Shown here: piece after piece, positions 24,201-34,087 of the stretch
Numbering within the stretch: the stretch's first letter is position 1
How the letters are laid out: the number at the start of each line of letters is the position of its first letter
Assembly: GCA_947579665.1 (NCBI GenBank)
Contig: CANPUZ010000048.1
Location: 496,001 to 560,000, forward strand
DNA from: Sympetrum striolatum
Taxonomy: Eukaryota; Arthropoda; Insecta; Odonata; Libellulidae
Direction: 5' to 3'
Length of the DNA: 64,000 nucleotides
Made by a program: the position numbers and the translations under genes
The notes under the pieces: generated by a model
Seen by the model: only the letters and a program-made list of their open reading frames with translations
Databases searched by the model: none
What the model was told of the DNA's origin: nothing

Positions 24201-24689
24201 CTATCACCATCTGTGTGACAGGAAAGTAAGTTTAATAGTTAGGAGGGTAGCTACAATCTTTTTTGTGAAATTTTGTCTTGTGAATTTCAAACGTTTCTTT
24301 TAAATAATCTGTGGAGTCGCCACGTTCACACCGTCAATTTATTTGTTTGCGGTCGAGCTGTGACTTCTGTGCGATTCGAAGAGTTTCTTCGCGATTTCCA
24401 CGAAGTGAGTGTGTGAGCACATTTCATCGATCGTCTAATCTTAGTTGCGTTAATTTCACGTTTTCTTGCGTTCAGACAATCACGCCTACTTCCATTATGC
24501 CTCGGCTGTGCCGGAGTGAAGAAGATGGAATATGTACTATTCGCGTGAAAGTCGAAATGATAAAAAACATATGAAAATTAGATTATTTAGTCATTTCTAC
24601 AGCATTTTAATTTCGTTTGCGCACCTAACGCCATTCCAAGAAATGTTACTGCTTTTGATGAAGGATTGATGCATTGACGAAATGCATTT

Positions 24690-25170
24690 GTTAAATCAGG
24701 TGCAAGACCACGCGAGTGTAACGTCGCTAACATTCTGCAAGCATGTTGTTCGCGCAAATTTCAAGTCGGCATCATATCGAGAGGGTCCTCAAAAGGAGAA
24801 AAAGTATTGAAAATATTCTTAAAATTTATCCGTCATGCTTTTATAAAGATGTATAGCATCGAATCCAGATGATCGGGCGTTACCGTGTAGAAAGCCATTC
24901 AGATAATGAAGAAAAACAGTGTAAATGTAAGCATTAGTTTTCAATCTTTCACTGACCAGTCGAAATCCGAAATACCTGCTGCGGCCTTAAACATTTTAGG
25001 TTGTCGCACTGCAACTTAGCAGCCACGATCCAAAAACTCCCCGAAAAATGATGCTCTTATCAATCGCCCTCTCTCACCCCTCAAAAAAGAAACTAGATAC
25101 TCCTGGCAACCGCTGATCCATAACATCCCACATCGCCGATGTTACCAGAAAGCTTGGCCTAGAAAGAAAG
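24690..25170 (+). repeat. Dispersed repeat, second copy of 7,205-7,690
   Basis: Same order of blocks as the 7.2-kb copy (ACCACGCGAGTGTAACGTCG, then GGCATCATATCGAGAGGGTCC). The CTGCGGCCTTAAACATTTTAGG end is followed by a GCAGCCACGATCC variant that matches the 60-kb copy better than the 7.2-kb copy does. Confidence 0.6.
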
Positions 25171-25614
25171 AGCAGGGCCACGTTTTATGAGCTTTCATTT
25201 TTCGCGAAAACTATAATCGAAATGTTTATGTCCTTGGAAATGTTTAGCGAAGTAATGCACTGCTGAAAACCAGAGCAGTTACTGGAAGGTTTTTCGGAAA
25301 AAAATATTTTCTGAAAAATTGCGCAAATGGCTCCGGAATTGAGTTATTTCGAAGGAAAATGTTGTTTTACTTCACATTCTGTAACGATTTCTTGGATTTC
25401 ATTGAGTATAAACGAGGAAAAGATTGTTTACCGGAAAAAATACTTGGAAATGGTTAAATTCGCTCCGTATTCGATTTCTTAAGAGGGAAAATGTTGTTTT
25501 AATTTACATTATGTGAGAATGTCTTCTGCGATTAATGCCTCATAATTTGAGCTAGATAGAATATGCCGGGCTAAAATACGTTTAAAAACAATTAAAAAAG
25601 GGAAGAGTCGTAGT

Positions 25615-26799
25615 TAAGTACGAGTAAAATGTAGCTTGCATACTGCAAGCAGATCGACAACGATAATTTTATATCGGCAATACATCGGGACGGGCAGTCA
25701 AAAGAAAAAAAGGATTAAATTATTCTAAAATTCGCTGCAATTTAATCGTCGGGCATCGAACCCGGGTCTTTCTGTTCGACTTACTATGCAGCACAACAGA
25801 ATAACACCACTACGTGTGAAAATTCAAGCAGAAATATTGGCTGCAACTACCTGAAACGATGTCCTACTTTTCCCATGTATTCCATGTAACCCAGGAACAG
25901 TACGGTCTTATCTAAATTCTTATCTAAACTACCTCGATGTATTTTAAAGGGCACCCAGCATCGAACCCGGGATTTTTCCCGTAAAAGTCATGTATGTTTT
26001 CGATAGAACATTACCATATATGTAGGCTCCTAGAGTTTCGATTCTCTACCTATCCGGGAAGTATTTTATTTTTTTTAAACCCGAAAATCAAAGCAATGCT
26101 ATTAAAGGTGAAAAATAGGGACTTTGGGAATCGAACCCATGACGCTGAGGTTCAAATTCGCGTTATTTCTGGCGGTTGAAGGTAATGAATAATGCGTCGT
26201 AAAAATTTCAAGTCAATGACACCTTCGGTTTGGCCTGTGAATTACAGTCCTCTCTATCTATCAGTATACATGAATGAATTTGGAGAAGCATCTATATATA
26301 CTAGATATTCGAGTAAAGTGTTGCATGCATGTTGATGACAGGGTCGACATCATATCGAGAGGGTCATCAAAAGTAGAAAAAGGATTCTTAAAATTCGCCG
26401 CAATTCCATCGTCCGGCATCGAACCCGGGTCTTACTGATGTTACTTACTATGGAGCACAACACAAGATCACCAACTCTAACTATATGTGAAAATTCAAGC
26501 AGAAATATTGGGTGCAACTGCCTCAAACCAAATTTTCCCTTATATTCCTTACGAGTAAAATTTTGCTTGCATACAGAATGTATTTATTACTTTATTCACT
26601 TGCCAAGTATTGAGTTTCAATGTTATCGAGAAGGGCTAAAAAAAATATTAAAAATCGTCGCAATTCGTAATTTTTAGACGCCTGGTGTCGAACCCAGGAC
26701 CTTTCGGAAGATGCTAATAGGCATAATTAGGACCTGATCTTAATTAATGCCAAGTTAGAAGTCCATATCATACAGGGAAGGTCCTGAATAAAACTCCAT
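25615..26799 (+). mobile_element. B-box monomer array element, copy 3B
   Basis: Hairpin end at 25,634-25,650 (GCTTGCA/TAC/TGCAAGC, a perfect stem). Cores at 25,756, 25,961, 26,131, 26,419 and 26,688. Two small deletions relative to 3A (near 25,808 and about 60 bp near 25,920) explain the shortened spacing at the start. It is cut at 26,799 by the 5.5-kb deletion. Confidence 0.75.
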
Positions 26800-27254
26800 C
26801 GACACGAGGCGGTATCGATCCTCGACATTCTTTGAAACGTTCAAATTTTAAACCTGAATTCCTATTAGTTTAAACAGTTCGTAAGGATGGAAATGCATCA
26901 CCAATATTCTTACACAGAACGAAAGCAACTTTTATTCGTTGAAAGACAAAACTTCTTTGCTCGTCGTCTCAAGCCTAAGTTAATATGGACTTAAGATCTG
27001 CGCGCAATCGTACGAAAAAGGCTTGGGCTCTCTTTTCCACATTTTTAAAGTTCCGGATATTAATTACATGGCTGTTAACTCCTAAGAAACGGACCTGTGT
27101 TCCCAACAATGCTTTGCTAAGCCGTCTGATCCGTAAATGATCAATTAGAAGTATTTTCAATTCATTAACCTCTTTTTAGAAAAAATCGAAAACCAATCAT
27201 CCACGAAATATACGAATACAACAAAGGCTTCTACGTTTCCACGGAGTATGTGAC

Positions 27255-27735
27255 GGCATCTTAGAAATGTTTTTTCCAGCATCAGAAGGATGTCGAGTAA
27301 AAACTCTTGGAATAGGTCTCGAGAGACTTTGCGCATGCGCAGAAGGCGGCTGAGGAGCGTGACCGGCAACCGACCGAGAGACCCGCTCGTCTGCCATCTG
27401 TGGCCATGGGGGCGGAGAGGGTGGCCCTCTAAACCAGCTCGGGAATAAGCGTGCCGCCCACCGCCCCCAACAAAGAAAGCCAGTATGGACGCCTTCACGA
27501 ATGATCTCACAACGCCACATATCCAGCAGACGGATGTACATAACAAATAATTTGTTAAACAAACAGATAAAGTGTTTCGAAGGAATTATTGTCGATGAAA
27601 AGTCTCGTAAATTACCTGCAGTTATAAACCTATAAATTGCACGAACCGATAAATTGTTAATGAATCGCATTTTAAATTCGATTCAAAGTTTCATCGGCAC
27701 CACTCTTCCAGCCGAGATATTTTTAGACAACCTAA
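27255..27735 (-). promoter_or_regulatory. GC-rich LINE 5'-end/promoter-like module, copy B
   Basis: Second copy of the 15,375-15,860 module, with the NRF-1-type palindrome at 27,330-27,341. Minus-strand frames of 129 and 157 codons run through it in two different phases, which argues against either being a gene. Confidence 0.5.
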
Positions 27736-28462
27736 AAAAAAAACATTTCCCGAGGACGACATTTTCGCTAAAAGCATTGGATTTTGGGATTTGGACGATG
27801 TGCTTGGGAAGGAAAGAGATCGGACGACATTTACTGAATTATAAATAGTCTCCGCCCCAAACATTAGTGTTTCACTTCGCAATAGAATGCGATCCTCCAG
27901 TGCATGTCTCAGTTTGATCGTCGTTTTTTATTTAATTAAACTAGAAATTAAAAGGTCGTTCGAAATCGAGAAATACAGGTACTGAAAGAAGGGAAGTTGA
28001 ACAAAGATTCTTATTTCGGTCGTAGAATACCTTTTTGGAATTTATATTGAGAGAAGTCGGTCATATTCATGTGATTTCGTGGCGTAAACAATTACCTAAC
28101 GACGAAGGTGATTGTTTTAATCTCGTCTGAATTTATATGGGAAACAGAAGAAGAAATCTATTGGGAAGAGGAGCCGATATTTTATGGCAATGAAAATGTT
28201 AGTAAACTATGGAGATTGAAATTCAACTACACTTTCTTATAAATAGAATTACCTTCCGTGCAATCGACAACTTAGCTAGGATTGTACGCACACAAACAGC
28301 AAAATATATCAGAAACTATTCGTCGTAGAGCTATGAGAAAAACTGCATCGTATTTCTATTAAGCTGAAAGAACCACACAACAATTCCAATCTCTACGAAG
28401 GCTCTGTATCGAACCCGTGATTCCAGACCACGTTTCCATAAGTAATGCACGTAAAGTTCGTT
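27736..28462. other. Copy-B-only segment within the module
   Basis: About 730 bp absent from copy A. Its first part (AACATTTCCCGAGGACGACA, 27,748 on) matches copy C at 36,254, so copy A lost it. It contains one TATCGAACCCGTGATTCCAG stretch near 28,408, resembling an isolated array core. Confidence 0.5.
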
Positions 28463-29600
28463 TCTGTACCTTTAAAGCTTTATTACTTTGACAGATTAAA
28501 ATCGGAAATAATGGTTAATAGCAGGGACGAAGTTACGGCATTTTTGGAATTTTTTGGTAATTCGATAGATTACGTGTGTAGAACGAATCCATTTTCGCGA
28601 ACTGCTGAACGTTCATTAAAACGCCCAATTACATCGTATTGTAAAAATAAGAAGGAATCGTTCTTGAATGTTTGGAAATATGACGAAGAGATCTTCTAAA
28701 CCAATTCAAAGAAGAGTAGTTTCACTCTAACATAATGAAGCAAAGACGCAAAGAATTTCGCAAAAAAAGTGCCAGTCTTCGCCGATTTTCTAGCGAATTG
28801 CTAGAGAAATGGAATTCGGATTTCTTCGTTTCCAAAGATGTGTAACATTGTGAAGATATTTAATAGTCCATGTAACGAATTTCAAATTCACGTCTCTTTT
28901 AGAAGTGGGTGAATTGATTTGGCTGCTAAAAGGTTTCTACGCCGATTTCTGCGATGCGGTCAACGTGCGGGGAGTCTCTCTAAGGCGCGGGAGGGGAAGG
29001 AGGGAGGGTAAAGAAAGGGAACGGGAGACTCGAAAAAAGGGTCAATTATTCAATCCAAATCCTCGCAATCGCCGAGTTTTAGGGAAATTCTAATGGCCAA
29101 GTAAGACGCTCCGTAAATTCATCTTTCCATCGGTGCTCGTCTCGATCCGCTGACGTAATTATTTCTAATTTTTTAGTGCGAATTCAATGAAGCGTGCACA
29201 GAAAGCAATGCATTGTAAGCAGTTCATCGAAGGTCTTCTTGTTATCGACACTTCGGTGTCTTCTCCACATTGGGAGAAGACAGCCTCGCTCGAGGCAGAC
29301 ACGGCTATTGTGATTAGGGGACCGCTTCCCGTTGGTTTTAACGACTTCTAACTTAAATTTAAATACCTCTCAACGAGGCTATTTCTTTCTTTCCACCATC
29401 GGATGACGTCAGCGGAGTCGCGAGGACGGTCAGCGGGACCGAGAGCACTAGCGTAGCATTATTAGGCTACGTGGGAAATGACGAGTTATCAGAAATAACA
29501 GATTTCTTTAAAATGGCTCGAATCACTCCGGACTTGATTCCTTTCGAAGGAAAATGTCGTTCTATTTCACGTGTGATGGAGGAGGCATGTAATATGATTG
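28463..29600. repeat. Promoter-like module, distal half, copy B
   Basis: Counterpart of 15,860-16,985, with the purine-rich block near 28,984, TGACGTAATT at about 29,152 and the CRE palindrome at 29,404-29,411. No gene structure is visible. Confidence 0.5.
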
Positions 29601-29604
29601 GGAT

Positions 29605-30778
29605 TATTATTATTAATTATCCTATTAAGATGATACCGTACCGTTCCAAGGTTCGATGCTAGAGCATATTAAAATTTCTCTCGTAAGGAATATAACGTAA
29701 AAGTAGGACGTCCTTTGAGGCAGTTGCAGACAATATTTCCTCTTTAGTTTTCACACATAGTTAATAATGGTGATATCCTGTTTATTACATAGGAAGTATC
29801 ACCATATAGACCATGGTTCGATGCCAGAAGGCCCCAAAATCGCAATTTTCTCCATAAGGATACATAATGGGGGTTTTCGAAAATTTTTTGAGGCACTTCC
29901 CGGAAAAGTAGAGAGTTGAAATTCGAGGGATCGCTAAAAGCCGTGCATATGCAACGAAAATCAAAAAGACATCGCCGAATATTGTCCATGGTTCGATGCT
30001 ATGTCGGGGCAATAATCGGCCGTTTAAAATGAATTGTGGCGATTTTTAAGATTTTTTTTTGACCAAATCCCGAATGCATTGAAACTTGAAATTTGGCATT
30101 GGGTTAGAAATCATAAATATAGTTCATAATCAAATTTTCTGTAATCGCTGATGGTACTTGGTTCGATCCCAGAGGGCCATTTGCACTCTTCAATGCATTT
30201 CTTATGGGGATAACGGAAACAAATTTTAGGTACTTCCCGGCATAATATCGCCCTCAAACTTTGTATGATATGAAATCAAGTCCTAACAAGTCATTATTTT
30301 CATTCACTGCTGCCAATATGTCCTGGGTTCGAATCCAGGCGTCTCTACAATCAGTCACTGATCCGATTTTTAAGATTTAAATTGAACTCCTTCCCAATAA
30401 TATTAAAACTTGAAATTCGGCATAAATATAGAGCTCATAGATACCTTTCGAAAACATATTTTAGATTTCCAGGATCGTCCTTGGTTCGTATCCAGTAGGC
30501 CCCTTAACATTCGTGAAAAGTAGAACGTCGTTTGAGGTACTTGCAGCAAATATTTCTGCTTGAATTTTCACACATAGTTAGAGATGGTGATCTTCTATTG
30601 TAATGCATAGTAAGTTCACCAGGAAGACCCAAGTTCGATGCCAGACGATTAAATTGAAGCGAATTTTAAGAGTATTTTAAATCCTTTTTTTTTTGAGGAC
30701 CGTCCCCATATAATGCCGATTTTAAATTATCGTTGTCGATCTGCTTGCAGTATGCAAGCTACGTTTTACTCGTACTAT
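29605..30778 (-). mobile_element. B-box monomer array element, longest regular array (minus orientation)
   Basis: Seven cores at 29,653, 29,818, 29,993, 30,163, 30,329, 30,486 and 30,635, with spacing 165, 175, 170, 166, 157 and 149 bp. The core at 30,322-30,339 (CCTGGGTTCGAATCCAGG) is a perfect 5-bp-stem hairpin containing an exact GGTTCGAATCC B box. Monomers carry an A-box-like TAGTTAGAGATGG 50-70 bp before some cores (for example 30,577). The array ends in the terminal hairpin GCTTGCA/GTA/TGCAAGC (30,743-30,759) and the ACTCGTA edge (30,768-30,774). The 5' part (29,605-29,940) is shared with 16,990-17,333. Confidence 0.8.
30743..30759 (-). other. Terminal hairpin of the array element
   Basis: A perfect 7-bp stem with a 3-base loop, 8 bases before the ACTCGTA edge. 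It is conserved at 2,490, 8,147, 14,813, 25,634 and, with mismatches, at 38,889 and 63,757. Confidence 0.7.
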
Positions 30779-31199
30779 ATAATGCAGCATTTGTTTATTT
30801 GGTTGCTAGAACAATATCGCGTGTATGTACATTGTTGCCTTTAGGTTGATTTTATACCGCAAAGGTTTCCATGTTTTTGCGAATGAAAAGTTCAATCATT
30901 TGAAAATGTATTCACAAAGCCAAATAATCAAACCTACAATAGAGAGGGTGATGTTCTTTTCAATTAATACACAGCTGAATTTTAATTTCAGATGTTTACT
31001 AATGGTTTCTTTTAGCACAAAATGTCGTCTCTTCTTCCCAATGAATTTTACATGAGCCTATCTTTCATTCAATGCAATTCATTTGTCTTTGTTGTTGATA
31101 TATTGGACGACTAGTAAATGATGATATAAGTGGGCTCTCAAGTGTGTACACTTTGACAGTGGAACAAATAGTAAAGAATCGCGATATGAGATGGACGTA
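30779..31199. other. No recognised gene
   Basis: AT-rich. A 76-codon plus frame (30,825-31,055) is anonymous. Confidence 0.4.
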
Positions 31200-31209
31200 A
31201 ACTATAAAA

Positions 31210-31945
31210 AAGGCAGAGAAACCCTATTTTTAATAAGTATGAAGCTGATCTTCTGATCGATTTGGCTATAAGACGAAAAGAGGTCATTGAGAACAAGAAG
31301 ACAGATGGGAAATAATTGAAGGAGAAAGAGTTGGCATGGCAAAAGATTGTCTCAGAATTCAATTCCCTTCCTGGTGATTTATGGGAAGTTAAATTAAATA
31401 ACAATTAAATTTGTTTAAGCGATATTTCTTGTAATTTTATCGTACACAATGAAATACTTATTACCTGTCGCTCTTCATTTCGCATGCTTTTGAATTTTAT
31501 CAATGTATATTTATAGTATTAGTTATTACTACAATGTTATTTTAGTAATCTTCGATATTCGCAAGCATTATAAAGAGAATTACATCGTAACAGCAATTAT
31601 AGTGTGCTGTTGAAACACTCGTATAACTTAATTTTCTCACTAATTTTGATCTTATCCAAATAACTTAATTAGCTTGCTTAAATTTTAAAATAACAGGAGT
31701 GAATTTATATGGTCCTTAAGGTATTGTTAAAAGATCACATGGCCAATTGAAAACATGCTATGAGAACATGAAAAGAAAGACTAGGAAAGATATAGCGCAG
31801 GTGAGAAGATTGAAATGTATAACACTGGATAAGAGGAGGGCCATCAAATGAAAAATAATTAGAATTGACGAAAAGGTAGCATTTATTTTGGGTCCTAATG
31901 TAAGACCAATGGAAAACCCTTCCGATTCGGATGCTTTTTATCATA
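31210..31945 (+). pseudogene. Myb/SANT-like (PF13873-type) DNA-binding protein remnant of a PIF/Harbinger element
   Basis: Translation at 31,208-31,375 gives KRQRNPIFNKYEADLLIDLA, then EVIENKKTD, then EKELAWQKIVSEFNS. This is the signature of the Myb/SANT-like domain found in zeste-like and Harbinger-associated proteins. The domain continues at 31,730-31,830 (RSHGQLKTCYENMKRKTRKD), then GGPSNEK in a shifted frame, then VAFILGPNVRP and NPSDSDAF near 31,875-31,940. A nonsense codon after KTDGK, the roughly 330-bp interruption (intron or insertion) and the frameshift show decay. The convergent transposase remnant at 32,275-32,614 supports a single ancestral transposon. Confidence 0.75.
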
Positions 31946-32239
31946 GTAATTGTTAGCATAATTATATTCATACCAGTTACCTAAATAAAATGAAAAAAAT
32001 TATCAAATCTGGTTATTTTTTTAGATCAGTGGCATATAATCATTCTACCACTACATATATCAAATTCATCAGAGGTAGGGATACAGGTAACATAAGTTTA
32101 CACCTTGTATAAATCATGATAATAGTAAACTACTAATATTCAATGTTTATAGGATGTGTAGGAGAATTCAGATACAGCACAAAATGAATCAGTATCATTT
32201 ACTGAGACTCCTCTAGTGGAAATTCACGAAGTGGAAGTA

Positions 32240-32240
<1 letters not shown>

Positions 32241-32273
<33 letters not shown>
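32241..32273. repeat. (TA)n microsatellite
   Basis: About 16 uninterrupted TA units directly after the 3' end of the transposase remnant. Confidence 0.95.
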
Positions 32274-32274
<1 letters not shown>

Positions 32275-32275
<1 letters not shown>

Positions 32276-32614
32276 CATATGAAGCAGTAGTTCTGTGTAT
32301 TCCGAAAGAATCTCCTGTCAGCATGTGAAACGCACCTGTGGCGTAAAATCTCAACGTAGTCAAAATTTAACTTAAACTTAAGTTTATCCATCGGCAAAAG
32401 AGGATTGTTTCTCTGGCTTGGATATTCAAGATGATGGCGAATATTGTCTAAGAGGGAAAGCACTGTTTCTTTCCTCAACGTAGAATTTAGGTTCACTTAA
32501 ATTATCGAAAAGATTCACCCTAGCGTCATGGTTTCTACGCTGTAAAATATTGTGGTTTTCTAAATAATCTAAATACAGGAGTTCATCTTCAAAATTATCA
32601 AATCGAAACGCCAT
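32275..32614 (-). pseudogene. PIF/Harbinger transposase N-terminal remnant
   Basis: A start codon at 32,614 opens MAFRFDNFEDELLYLDYLE, then RRNHDARVNLFDNLSEPKFY. A frameshift near 32,490 moves to STLRKETVLSLLDNIRHHLE, then NNPLLPMDKLKF. These blocks match the N-terminal region of Harbinger transposases (R.RVNPFDNLSEEEF.. and RL.KETVL.LL..I...LE). The catalytic DDE domain is absent, since the sequence turns into a TA repeat. No nuclease activity is possible. Terminal inverted repeats were not found. Confidence 0.75.
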
Positions 32615-32689
32615 AACTGTTCACTACTCTTGTTGCTACACCGATTAACAATTTAACCGTGGTTAAGCCTTAACCGAGATTGGTGCACT

Positions 32690-32996
32690 TGGGCCATAGA
32701 CTTTATACTTTTTTTGGAATAAGATCATGTCCTATCAAGTCATACTGTGCAATCACAGCTGCCAAAATGGCCTGTCTTCGACACCAGGCGTCTCTAAAAT
32801 CAGTAACTGTTCCGATTTTTAAGAATTATTTTGAACCCTTTTCCAATAATATAGAAACTTGAAATTCAGCATATAGATAGAGATAATAGATACATTTCAA
32901 AAAAACATTTCTTACATTTCCAGGATCGTCCTTGGTTCGAATCCAGAGAGCCATTTACATTCGTGAAAAGTAGGACGTCGTTTGAGGCACACCACC
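32690..32996 (-). mobile_element. Two-monomer fragment of the B-box array element
   Basis: Cores at 32,778 (GTCTTCGACACCAGG) and 32,937 (TTGGTTCGAATCCAGAG), 159 bp apart, with the usual TTTTTAAGAATTATTTTGAAC and AACTTGAAATTCAGCATATA blocks. It breaks off at GTTTGAGGC and abuts the CR1 fragment. Confidence 0.7.
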
Positions 32997-33130
32997 ATTA
33001 TTCATTCCTCCCTATTAGCATCTATAAAAGACTGGGGAAAAAACGACCAAAATTAATTATCCGTCCTTGCGATTACTTCCCTATAACGCTTCGTCGATGA
33101 CTCTCGGAGATCGCGTTCGCTCCTTACTAG
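32990..33130 (-). pseudogene. CR1-like LINE 3'-end scrap
   Basis: About 130 bp matching 10,965-11,098 (ACCACCATTATTCATTCC through GGAGATCGCGTTCGCTCCTT), i.e. the last codons before the ORF2 stop. The untranslated tail is missing here. Confidence 0.7.
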
Positions 33131-33359
33131 ATAAATTAGATTCATAGAATCAAGTTCGGCTGTATCATTAATAATATTATATTAATTATTAATAACATAT
33201 TTTAATCGTTCCGTAAACAATACTTCAATATCTCAAGATAGAAGAAAATTTAATATTTGTTCTTGTTTTTATGTACATAGCATGTACAATGTAGTTAACT
33301 TAAGGAGTGCGCTATCAAATTATTAACTGAAAAAGTGGGCGCTGACTCGAAAAAGGTTG
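33131..33359. other. AT-rich spacer
   Basis: Contains ATTAATAATATTATATTAATTATT-like low-complexity sequence. No gene. Confidence 0.5.
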
Positions 33360-33760
33360 GGAACCTATGATTTAGAGTTAAGAAGATGAGAAACTTTATA
33401 TAGATACTTTCTAGAAAATTGACCTTTTGGTGACCAAACTCGGGAATCGCTCTTATTCTTGCGATTTTTTATATCCATTACTTTACCGAAAAACACACAC
33501 GGAATATCGCAACACAGGCCACCTCGCGGCGAGAGTGGTTCTTTTATAAGCTTGCAGACCGACGTGTTTAACCATGCAATCATTATTTTTCAATCTTTTA
33601 CAGTCCAGTTCAAATCCCTGCAGCAGACTTAAACATTTTAAGTTGCAGCACTGCGATTTAGCAGCCCAGCTCCTATCGATAAGCGAATCTATTTTTAGAT
33701 TTCCGGGCAGAAATTTTCCCGCCTTGCAGTCACGTGAGGAGACGGCCTCTCGGCTGCTTT
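33360..33760. repeat. Dispersed repeat shared with 13,431-13,800
   Basis: Second copy of the 13.4-kb repeat with extra bases (for example around 33,545-33,595). The ordering of shared blocks is unchanged. Confidence 0.65.
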
Positions 33761-33765
33761 GATAT

Positions 33766-33920
33766 AGTAAGTGGCTTAGTGGGTGAATGGTTAAGACGCT
33801 TGCCTACCACGCCAGAGTCCCTTTTTCGATCCCCGGATGAAACATTATTTTAGGCTCCCGGTTAGTCATGAGGACAGCGCGTTCGCCTTTGGCGGGTTCG
33901 ATTCCCGGTGGGAGCCAATA
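33766..33920 (+). repeat. tRNA-derived SINE-like pair (two pol III promoter-like modules)
   Basis: First module: A-box match TGGCTTAGTGG at 33,772-33,782, tRNA-like GTTAAGACGCTTGCC and a degraded B box TTTTTCGATCCCC at 33,822. Second module: 33,853-33,916 begins GGCTCCC and ends GGGAGCC, a perfect 7-bp acceptor-like stem, with an exact B box GGGTTCGATTCCC at 33,894-33,906. At 64 nt it is too short for a functional tRNA (the anticodon and variable region is collapsed), so I call it tRNA-derived, not a tRNA gene. Confidence 0.55.
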
Positions 33921-34087
33921 TGCAAAAGTATGTGCTTCACGGGAATGGATATTTCGTAAGGAAGAGAGTTTATTTCACTACTCCTACCTCTTTGATTAAC
34001 AGGAATAACCGTTTCTTTTCGTCGAATAACTCTGCGATATTCCGTAACTAAATGGCAAATAAAAGAGTCCACGAAGTCTCTTCAGTT

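Larger units (their letters stand above)
18098..29940. repeat. Copy B of the long direct segmental duplication
   Basis: Collinear with copy A (offset about 18,097 at the left end, 17,485 in the centre and 12,610 at the right end, because of the indels). Copy-B-only stretches are 19,696-21,309 and 27,736-28,462. Copy B lacks the counterparts of 2,168-4,385 and 9,401-14,918. The indel borders are sharp with a few bases of microhomology, so both copies have been losing blocks since duplication. Confidence 0.9.

Noticed and set aside
27156..27670. Overlapping minus-strand open frames of 129 and 157 codons as protein genes
   Set aside because: They lie in the GC-rich promoter-like module, run in two phases at once, contain no known domain, and change length between copies A, B and C.
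29605..30778. Regularly spaced conserved cores taken as a CRISPR array
   Set aside because: Repeats are whole diverged monomers of about 165 bp with only a short conserved centre, there are no unique spacers or cas genes, and the setting is an animal genome.
31138..31404. Minus-strand 88-codon frame
   Set aside because: It is the antisense of the Myb/SANT-like remnant, whose plus-strand reading has a clear family match.
33853..33916. Functional tRNA gene
   Set aside because: The acceptor-like stem and B box are good, but the 64-nt length leaves no proper anticodon arm plus variable loop.
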